A stretch of DNA of 64,000 nucleotides from Perca fluviatilis (Eukaryota; Chordata; Actinopteri; Perciformes; Percidae): contig NC_053123.1 of the NCBI RefSeq assembly GCF_010015445.1, positions 7,834,434 to 7,898,433 on the forward strand. The letters run 5' to 3'. Below, piece by piece: positions 55,830-64,000 of the stretch; position 1 is the first letter of the stretch; every line of letters begins with the position of its first letter. Below the pieces are notes generated by a model. That model saw only the letters and a program-made list of their open reading frames with translations. It did not search any database and was not told the origin of the DNA. Position numbers and translations under genes: made by a program.

Positions 55830-56400
55830 CACATGATAGCTGTTCGAGCCCTTATGGCCTCAGGCAGGTGTGAAGTTATACTTGTTGTCCTCATTAAGAA
55901 TCACCTTAACCTTTTAACCACCGTGTGATAAAAAAGGGCAATTCCAGCCGGAGTCAATGCCTCATCGTTCATGCCAGTCGTCAATTCGTGGGCAAAAGCT
56001 GCGTCAGGTAGATTGCCTGCAGACCATAACCACTCTAGTTGCAGTGCAGGAAATATTACCTCAGTAATCTGCAGCAAGAGGCATTTCAGCAGGAAATAGC
56101 TCCCTGTGCTGGGGTTGTATATATGGCCGGGGCTGAGTCAAGCTCATAATTCAATGCGGTCGTTGGCACTTTTCATCCTCTCTCCGCTGGAGCCGGGTAC
56201 TGGCTAAATGACAGTGAAAGCCACAATGGCACTTCCACCATTGCTTTACGACTGGCAGAGACCCTGGGGCACCATGACTGGAGTGCTAAGTGAGAACACG
56301 GCTGCCAATCACTTGATATTAATCTCTGTGTGATCAGGGGAGACAGCCAGGCATGAGAGGGGGGAAACCTGGGCTGGGGAGGAGCTGGGAGGTGGACCCA
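55830..56400. promoter_or_regulatory. Candidate conserved regulatory block
   Basis: Long unique-looking non-coding stretch with GATATTAATCTCTGTGTGAT near 56316. The minus frame 56173-56460 has no domain. Inference from texture only. Confidence 0.22.
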
Positions 56401-56469
56401 GCTGGTGCAAGGCCGACAGAAATTAGCCGTGTGTCTGCTCAGAGCGTCCAAGTGCCTCACACTTACCTA

Positions 56470-56549
56470 CACACATGCACGCACGCACACAGAGACAGAC
56501 ACACACACACACACAAATACACAAACACACACACACACACACAGACAGT
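56470..56549. repeat. CA-rich microsatellite
   Basis: CA tracts with GCAC and AGAC interruptions. Confidence 0.9.
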
Positions 56550-57759
56550 GAAGGTCAGTGGTCCATAGCCTTTTCTCAAGTCTACCATAACGCATAATAA
56601 TGGAAAGACATGAAATTTAAAAGCCTGATGAATTTCTTGAAGCACTGCACGTAAAATTATGGATCGCTTGGAAATATTGCATAAAAAGTCCAGTGTAAAT
56701 ATGAGGCCAAGAGCAAGGTCAAAGGTCTGCAGAGAGGACAGAGGTGGTGAACTCCTGAGGCTTGTAGTGTTACACAAATATACTATTCATTCCAATACTG
56801 GCATAATATGATTATTTTGTACAGTTATGTTAATGACTCACATATCCAAATTGATGTTACATAAATGGCATTACTGAGTCATTTTGACAGATTTTCTTTG
56901 CTCGTGCTACTGGTAAGTAAACACACACCGTTCACATTTCTTATTCATATTCTTCTATTATTTCATCGATTTTATTATTTTATCTCGTCCCTTTCTATCG
57001 TATTTTATCGTCTTTATTAAGTTATTTTAAAAAAAAAATTTGGATGGATATTTGATGGATCTTGCACTTTCCCGCATGCCTTTTTATTGGGCTCCCTCTG
57101 TCATAGATGACAGGCAGTATGAATGTGTATATACAGTATGTCTCATTCGGTGGACTGTAGAAACTGAATTGCCCTTCGGGGTTAAATAAAGCTATTTGTA
57201 TCTGTATCATTTTACACCTGTAACACACACGGCACCAGACATAGCTTACATTTAAATAGTTTTAAAACTAAAAACACAGAATATGTTTGACAAAGAAATC
57301 TTAACTCAAAATCCACCTACTAGCTTTTCCCAGAGCTTTCAACCACATTTCTTTCTATACTGATTCAAATGTCTGTATAAAAAATAGTTTGAGCAAGCCC
57401 CATGTGCTGTGGAAGACAGTGAGGTGGGGCTGAAAGATCCAGAAAAAACTAGTAACTGGACCTTGAGTTCAGGTCAAGAATGGACTAACACTCAAAACTG
57501 TAGTCTTCAGTGTCATTTTGCTGCAATTTCTACTTGTGGCCACAGTGGCCGCTGTTTTCTTTCAAGTTGAGTCAAAGTAACGAATCCTTTACTGTCAGGT
57601 TTAGTTATGTATGCCAGGAATGTTGTTCAAAATGTTGTAACAACTATATGACTCATAAAAGGAATAAATATACATTTTTAGTTTCATTCCCAATTTCCTC
57701 AATTTTAAAAGTAATATCTCAGCTTGAAAACAGTCAATAACACAAACATTTTAATAATT
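56550..57759. other. Non-coding, no recognised gene
   Basis: GGGGTTAAATAAAGCTATTTGTATC near 57179 resembles a LINE-type 3' tail, but there is no coding part beside it. Confidence 0.35.
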
Positions 57760-57770
57760 AAAAACTAGGA

Positions 57771-57966
57771 ACGTGGCCGGGTTGACAAAGTGGGTAGAGC
57801 GGGCGCACATATACTTGGAGGTTTATGCCTCGACGCAGAGGTCCAGGGTTCGAATCCGACCTGTGATGATTTCCTGCATGTCTTCCCCCCCTCTCTCGCC
57901 CCTTCCTCACCCAGCCGTCCTGTCAAATAATGGCGGAAAAGACGAGAAAATAATCTTAAACAACAA
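57771..57966 (+). mobile_element. tRNA-derived SINE, copy B, intact B box
   Basis: The head GTGGCCGGGTTGACAAAGTG with GGGTAGAGCGGGCGC, then CAGAGGTCCAGGGTTCGAAT with B box GGTTCGAATCC at 57847-57857, then TTTCCTGCATGTCTTCCCCC and an A-rich end. AAAAACTAGGA at 57760-57770 and 57967-57977 is a perfect 11-bp target duplication. Same family as 49539-49698. Pol III transcription is possible in principle. Confidence 0.85.
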
Positions 57967-58435
57967 AAAAACTAGGAGCAAAATTGTTTGCATCATATCA
58001 TATTTTTGCATGTTTCAAGTTTCAAGAACCATTTTAATGCAATGATTTAACAAGCCTTAACTTCCCAGGTCCAGGGCTGTTTAGCCAGGATTATGACTAC
58101 TGTATAAAATGACATGGTCTTTTGCTACACCCTTGTGTTATTGCTTCTTTTATAAAAATGTCAATAAAGAAATTCTTTAAAAAAATGAAATACGGAATCT
58201 ATCTATTGTATTTTTATTTAAAGAATTGAGTAGTTCATGTTTCGCCTTAAAGAGTCAATGCTGAGTGTAAACGTACCAGAATCAGCCTTAAAACCCTACT
58301 AGGCGTAATCTGTAATTTCACAAGGTTATTAAAACCTCCACATTCCCGGAAACAATACAGAGGACAAGACACCCATGTCCTCAGTGGGAGCCAGGACCCT
58401 GCTCAGGTCATGTGCCCCTACATGCCATGCTCGAT

Positions 58436-58606
58436 GGTGTTTTAAGCTCCCAACGTCTCCATTGCCTAATCAACTTCAAGGCAGCTCTGCGACCGTTGAC
58501 TTCAAGGCACCTAACCCTAACCTTAACCCTAACTATAACCATTGCCTAATCCTAGTGTCTTCCAGGCAGCGCTGCCTGGAAGGAGATGTTGGGCGCTTAA
58601 AACACC
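58436..58606. mobile_element. 171-bp foldback MITE carrying telomere-like motif
   Basis: The 25-base ends, beginning GGTGTTTTAAGCTCCCAACG at left and GGTGTTTTAAGCGCCCAACA on minus at right, match at 23 positions. GAT flanks both sides (58433-58435 and 58607-58609). Inside are CTAACCCTAACCTTAACCCT (near 58509) and the perfect 24-bp palindrome 58559-58582 centred on CAGCGCTG. Superfamily not assigned. Confidence 0.8.
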
Positions 58607-58609
58607 GAT

Positions 58610-59339
58610 AAACACATCCCACACTGTCATGATTTGTGCTTCTAGCCAGATAAAACTGCACTCAACCATTAGATAAATAACTTTCCATTGATTGGTGACT
58701 TGGTCATGAAAAACCTTCTTAAGATGTTTAATTTGGCAAACATTAAAAACAAAAAAGTCCAACCATTCAATCATGTTTTGATATATGCTTGTGAACATTG
58801 TGGGCCTATGTGTTAAATGTACTGTTGATGGGCTAAAACAAACCGTTAAGGGTGTTAGTTTAAATTTGTGTTTTAAATATGTGAATGAGGAACCTGCACA
58901 CCAAAAAAGTCATATTCAGCTGGTTTTAACACGCATATTCAGCTCTTCTCACTTTTCCCCATCGGATGGATTAAAGTAAGCCTATGTATTCCGTTTTTTT
59001 TCTCTCTTTTTTTCCTTATTATGTTGGGTTTAAACTTAATACACTTTGTAAAGACTTTAGCAGCTTTGACATCTATATGTGGCGAATGAAGACTAAACTA
59101 CATTAAACATTTTTGCAAACTATAGTTTAAGAAATAATCATCTCTATAGCCTACTTGCAGAAACGTGTGGTGCACAGCATGACACTGTAATTAAATAAGA
59201 CTACGTTTAGTGTCAGAGCAAGGGTTATGACCTCATCTTGCTATTCTCAAATGATGAGCTTTGACTTTCAAAACACAGCTCATCTGAATTAAAATTAGAG
59301 GGTGTATTTATTTGGTGACGCGGGTGTGGTATTTACTCA
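58610..59339. other. Non-coding, upstream of the CpG-rich promoter
   Basis: AT-rich sequence without repeat structure I can name. TTATGACCTCATCTTGC near 59225 is unremarkable. Confidence 0.4.
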
Positions 59340-60110
59340 TCGCTGTCTGTAGGGTACATAGTTTCCTTAGCCAGTCATATGACAGCCCAGACACAATCTG
59401 GCGGAAAGAAACGTCAGTGCTTTCTTCAATGCACACTGCGCAGATAGCGCAGACTGTTGGCCGGCCCTTGCCGGGATTCTACGGATAGTTCGCAAGAGGC
59501 GTTGGTGAATGACCTGCCTTTCGTGTGTTGACGTAAACCAGACGGTATATTTCTCTTTTTTTTTTTGGTACCGAGCGAAGAGGAAATGCACACGGCACTC
59601 GAGTGAGGTAACTATATAAAAACCCATTTGTTGTCATTCACTCCCACAACATGGACCCGGGCAGCGTTTGCCACAACGTGTCGATGTTACCACCAACTAT
59701 TGAGAACATCTGATACGGAATCTAAGTCAGCAAATGTTACCGTTGCTCTTTGTAGGCTGTGAGCTAGCTAGTTTCCTGTGAGTCGTATGCTAGCTAACGT
59801 TAGCTGATTGAAATGTTGCCTTCCTCTCCAAGCTAGCGTAGCGTTAGCCTGTACAAAAGGGGCGACTCTAACAAAACAAGCCAGCGGGCTTTGAACGTGT
59901 AGCTCGGGCAGCTTTCCGGGGGCTTGTTTGGGCGACTAGTTGTGTGTGCTGGTGGTTTAATTATATTATCAGTTTAAAAGCTGAGTATGTTGTAGGCACG
60001 TTTCAATGACGAGGATGAGTAGTATTCACTGTTAGTGTTGCATTATGCGCACCACGTGCAGTGTTCAAGCCCCCTCCGTTAACCAGAGCGATGGGCGGTA
60101 TCGCTGCTGC
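59340..60110 (+). promoter_or_regulatory. CpG-rich candidate promoter and 5' exon of a host gene
   Basis: CpG density rises sharply here against an AT-rich background. There is an NRF1-like pair TGCGCAGATAGCGCA near 59438, GGCCGGCCC near 59461, a TATA box TATATAAAAA at 59613-59622 and an initiator-like TTCACTC about 28 bp on. Downstream the sequence stays CpG-rich, with GCTAACGTTAGC-type words usual in teleost 5' UTRs. Donor-like sites are GAG/GTAACT (59606) and CCT/GTGAGT (about 59775). Direction is plus from the TATA-to-initiator order. No coding exon is recognised up to 64000, so the rest may be first intron. A transposon with promoter-like ends is less likely, as no TIRs were seen. Confidence 0.5.
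59651..59713 (+). CDS. Short upstream ORF, 20 codons
   Basis: The first ATG after the TATA box opens MDPGSVCHNVSMLPPTIENI and stops at 59711-59713. It has a CAACATGG context with A at -3 and G at +4, favourable for initiation. It is more likely a leader ORF than the main protein. It could also be the start of a coding exon if a donor lies inside it; none convincing is seen. Confidence 0.25.
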   Translation: MDPGSVCHNVSMLPPTIENI

Positions 60111-62170
60111 GATTCAGCGCGACTTCACTAGTCTTAAAGCAAAGCAAACTTGTCTGGTTTGTGTTTGATATAGCATTTATTTTTTTTCATTAACTTGCAT
60201 TTTCACCTACCTTATTGGGCGGGCACATGTGTAGCTAGTGATTGCTCATTTTGGTCATACAGTATGCAAATTTGACGTTGTCCCTTCTAATAAATATTCA
60301 ATGCGAATATTAAACAATCAACAAAGTTGAAGAGCACTAGTGTGATCTCACTGATGTGAGATCATTAAGCATGCAAACAGCATGCAACAGCTGCCATAAA
60401 CACATGTTCCTATTCATGAAGAAACAGTTGTAAAATTTGCATTTATTCCACACAGTCACATTACATATCCTCATAAACCAGTCCATTCAACGTAAGACTT
60501 ACACTGCTGCAATATTAAAATGTCTGTAGGTTGAAGTTTGATAGTCTTGTTAAGGATGTGATCAGTGATGCTAGTTTTTTGTTAAACACAACTCCCATTT
60601 TCTAAAATCTCCTCATCCTTGATGATTTTCATCAACTGACAGAATTAGAGAAATCATATGCTCCCCTCCGTTAAGCTGTATGTTTTATTATAAAATGCCA
60701 ATATGCATCCTATCCTATCAGTAATGAAAGATGTAATCAAAACATTAAACGACTAACAAAACTCCTGGTTAAAAAAATACAATCAACCAAATTGATTTAA
60801 TAAAGCAAGAGAGCAGATTTTTATGTGGTGTGGGTGTCCTCAGTGTGCAACATCCTTGTATTAACTGTTCTCTCGTTAGCTCCAGTCAAATAAAGAAGAC
60901 AAAGAATTGCTATGCCCTCAGGATTAGAGAAGGTTCAGTCTGTTAAAACACGATTAGCTTCAATGTTGACATGGAAATCCTCTATAGGGATTTAAATGGA
61001 TTTGTGCCATGTATGTAATCTGTGCCTCCTTGTGCACCAAGTGGATGAATAATGCAGGTCTCATATACTGTTAAACACAACAATTTTATTTATGTTTTGA
61101 GCACTGCATAGTTCTCACTTAACACATGATTTGGGACCAGGGGCTTAGTAAATTATGTTATTTTTTCTGACTTGACAGAGCTCCTCCAGAGCCACTGAAG
61201 ATAAACAATTTCCACAGGCCGAGTAGTAGTCAACATGACTGGCAAACTGGCCTTCATGTGTGATGTCAGTGAAATTCACCTTCAAGTATTGAGCTGTGTT
61301 ACCAAACCTTATTTACAACATACTTGAACCAGTTTATGATTGCAGCATACAGCTTGAAAGTATTATGCACAGACGTTCCATTGTGTCATTGTGTATTTCA
61401 GAACGCTTACAGTGCTACATGAATAAGTGTTGCCTTTGTAATGTAGTAAACAGCCTTCAAAGTCCATAATATTTACATCCCAAGTAAAGTGTATGATTGG
61501 GGCTCAGCAAACCCTTGACAAACAGCACCGGTCATGTTCTAACTTGGAGTTTTTGTTAAAACTGGATAGTATTCAGTCCAAGGTCCAAGGTTGTTTGAGG
61601 TCCACTGGGGTCATAGTGACAATATAAGGGCAATATACTGACGCTTAAATCAACCCAAAAGAAACAAGTGTCCTCCCTACCACTAATGTGATTAAGCAAA
61701 CTAATTTACCTGAAGGTTTGGGTGATGTTTTTTGTATGGCTGTATATTATTTACAGCATCTATGTTCACCAATATGCCGCTTTTTGTGTAAGATTTCTGT
61801 TGCAATATAATTAACTAAAAGTGGCCTTTGGCAGTTTTTCCGCTGATATTACTGTCTATCCACTGACAGTTCTCATGTTCAGTTGAGTTTTTATTGATTT
61901 TTCATCAGTACATTTTTAACAAGCCCTTAAAACTAGTTTTAAAAGGACATACAGTGCCTGCTAACTGTAATAAAATGAGGAGAAGGGTGATGGTAAATCT
62001 GCAGAAAGGAGTGCATCACTCATTAAGCCTAAAGGGCCTCATTCAACCTTATTATTAACTACATCTTTTGTTGAGCTAAATAGTTTCTTTGTATATATTT
62101 ATCTCATGCTTCCAGTGTCTTCAGGGGCTTACAGGTTAAAGATCAGTCCCAGATTAGGGATCCACTTCAT
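60111..62170. other. Non-coding, possible first intron
   Basis: AT-rich DNA without exons, domains or named repeats. A small hairpin TGATCTCAC/GTGAGATCA with a 4-base loop lies at 60343-60364. Confidence 0.35.
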
Positions 62171-62250
62171 CCTCCCTTGTGTTGACTTCGGGTGAAATTG
62201 ACCCACGGTCAATTACGTCAAGGTTGACGTGAAGACAACACGGGGGTTAA
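62171..62250. mobile_element. Tiny piggyBac-like MITE
   Basis: CCTCCCTTGTGTTGACTTC pairs imperfectly with GAAGACAACACGGGGG, followed by TTAA (62247-62250). The left TTAA is changed to TCAT. Confidence 0.45.
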
Positions 62251-62701
62251 AAGCCAAAAAACAATCATAAGCATAGGAGTTTTTTTTTTAATGTAATCCT
62301 ACCTTGATACCTTACAGTGCACACCCTCGGTGAAAGTCCCTGTCGCTGCCAGCTGCAGGTTTTTTAGAAGAATTGTGTAAGCATTGGCCTGGCGGGTCAA
62401 TTTGTTTTAGTGCTCACAATGTTGACAATCTGTTGCACGCCACACCATTCCCACACTCCTGCCGTTTATGATACAGTTTTTAATGCAGACGGGGCATTTT
62501 GAGTCCTACTAGCTAACATTTGTTAACCAATACATACCAATGCATGTTTTTACATCCACTGTTTTAATAACCGAGGTCAGGGATAACACTGCGCTGCCAT
62601 TTTAAAATATTTTACACATTTCAAGTTACTGATTCACATCAAGGCAGATTAGTAAAATGGGCAGACTGTCCTACCAACATATACACCTATAGCGCCCCCC
62701 T

Positions 62702-62703
<2 letters not shown>

Positions 62704-62760
<57 letters not shown>

Positions 62761-62766
62761 ACACAC
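62704..62766. repeat. (CA)n microsatellite
   Basis: CA tract with one AT interruption. Confidence 0.95.
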
Positions 62767-62835
62767 GTGTACCCCATGAGTAGCTAGTCAGGTGGTTGAT
62801 CCCAGACCCAGCTCCCTGACTGCTTAAACACGCAG

Positions 62836-62837
<2 letters not shown>

Positions 62838-62866
<29 letters not shown>
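62838..62866. repeat. (CA)n microsatellite, second tract
   Basis: A separate CA tract about 70 bp after the first. Confidence 0.95.
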
Positions 62867-62867
<1 letters not shown>

Positions 62868-63283
62868 TCCCTCCCTGTGCCTCCCTCCTCCCTGTACAAA
62901 TTAGTTAAGTCACTTGACTCAAAAGCCTCAAAACAGTCAACCTGTTACTTATGTTAGTGCTGGCGTGAACAATTTGTATTGGTGTGGCGTGAACTCCTGT
63001 CCTTTTTGGCTTATTTGTGATTAGAGGTAAGTATCACTGTGTTTTGCCAAGGTGTTGTTTCTTTGACATCTGCATAGTGTACATACTCCTCCGCTGATTG
63101 TTCTGTTGACTTGTCTGTGTTTTCCTGGTCTAGCCTTGCGGCCTCAGACTCTTTTACACTGTGTATGCTATCCAGGCCACAGAGCATCAGCCACGCACCT
63201 GCGCCTTGCCCAGTGATTACTCGCTCATTTGCGTTGCAGCTCCTTGATTCCAACTGAGGAATTCAGAACTAGATACACAGCAT

Positions 63284-63375
63284 CTTAGGCAAGGCAAGGC
63301 AGCTTTATTTGTATAGCGCATTTCAGCAACAGGGCAATTCAAAGTGCTTTACATAAAACATTAAAGAGCAGTTAG
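63284..63375 (+). repeat. Teleost repeat AAGGCAAGGCAGCTTTATTT
   Basis: AAGGCAAGGCAGCTTTATTT, GTATAGCGCATTTCAGCAAC and CAATTCAAAGTGCTTTACAT are in the fixed order of a very common fish repeat. The class is unassigned; it looks like the 3' part of a SINE or LINE. Confidence 0.7.
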
Positions 63376-64000
63376 AAAACGACTCTGTGGCTTCAACTTA
63401 CAAAACCTGAATTAGATGTGGTATTTCCTGTTTTGTCCTGTTTGACTCAGTAAGTTCATGGAAGTTGTGGCGTGTGTACATTGGTCTTATTTGAACCTGC
63501 ATGTGTCATGGTGGCCCACAACCTAATTTCATACCACAGAGGGATGCAAAATATGTGCTGAACATTAGGGTGTTCCAGCCTTGTTTTCTTTAAGGCTGTT
63601 TGGAAAGCAGGAAATTTGTAGGACTTGGAAAGGTTGGACATTTCTTCATTAATTTATCTTCATATTCAGTTGAAGACAAGTGCGTTGGGATCTACTACTT
63701 GCACTGAAACATGTGTCTTCACCTACCACCTGTGGTGAGTCTGCTTTAATAAGTGCTATTTTCAGGCTGGCTGTTTGAAAGACTAATGTCTACGTTACTG
63801 TGAGTATGTCTGGTATTTGAGTCAGATGATTTGCAGGAGACCTACCGCACAGCTCATGACCATTTCCACAGAATAGCTGGTCTTGATCAGAGGATTGCTG
63901 GCTTGACGTGTCAAAATTACTACCTTGATCGCAGTTTGTTTTTTGCAGCAGTTGTGGGTGGTTGTCCATGTAATTACAAGAGCACTGTGTCTGTAAACAT
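63376..64000. other. Non-coding, no recognised gene
   Basis: No exon or repeat is supported up to the window end. Confidence 0.35.

Noticed and set aside
57847..57857. Functional tRNA gene
   Set aside because: The B box belongs to a SINE head; no cloverleaf could be drawn, and the copy has SINE-type ends and duplication.
58500..58545. Interstitial telomere scar
   Set aside because: The CCCTAA-like words lie inside a MITE with clear TIRs and a GAT duplication.

Overview
The window reads as nuclear DNA of a ray-finned fish, probably a percomorph teleost. It is AT-rich, has no closely packed coding frames, carries many dinucleotide microsatellites, and is full of transposon families that recur across teleost genomes: tRNA-headed SINEs, hAT, PIF/Harbinger, pogo-like and piggyBac-like elements, and LINE tails. 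The clade call rests on remembered repeat families, not on a database search. No intact host protein-coding gene, rRNA gene, tRNA gene or CRISPR array could be supported.

Layout. 0-9.5 kb: a Penelope-type GIY-YIG fragment, a 725-bp TIR element with perfect 9-bp target duplications, a 21-bp minisatellite and a widespread teleost repeat split by an insertion. 9.5-30 kb: mostly single-copy-looking sequence with several stretches that resemble conserved regulatory elements, broken by a nested MITE pair (14.1-15.0 kb), a LINE 3' end (15.3-15.6 kb), a minus-strand SINE (18.3-18.5 kb), a pogo-like element (20.8-21.6 kb) and a Harbinger copy (about 23.9-24.7 kb). 29.7-46.4 kb: a transposon-dense block. 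Its core is a LINE (33.25-38.4 kb) broken by a piggyBac-like element that itself carries another TIR element, by a small MITE, by a hAT element and by one unidentified insert. It is followed by a 14-bp minisatellite that carries a 129-nt homopurine run, an AT-flanked TIR element, a second Harbinger copy with a hAT inside it, and a further hAT that carries a LINE tail. 47-58.6 kb: MITEs, two copies of one SINE, a strong hairpin and a telomere-motif MITE between more single-copy-looking blocks.

59.34-60.11 kb is the only convincing host-gene signal: a CpG-rich stretch with a TATA box, an initiator-like site and a short upstream ORF, pointing right. It may be the promoter and 5' exon of a gene whose coding exons lie beyond 64 kb. 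The roughly 59 kb of exon-free DNA to its left, with homeodomain-type motifs in non-repeat blocks, would fit a regulatory gene desert; that is inference.

How the parts relate: nothing here forms an operon or pathway. The elements are related by insertion order, and flanking target duplications let that order be read. All coding remnants (GIY-YIG, LINE endonuclease and RT, Harbinger C-terminus, pogo DNA-binding domain, hAT N-terminus, BED finger) are partial or broken. I found no previously undescribed functional system; the most informative material is the nested LINE block and the minisatellite.
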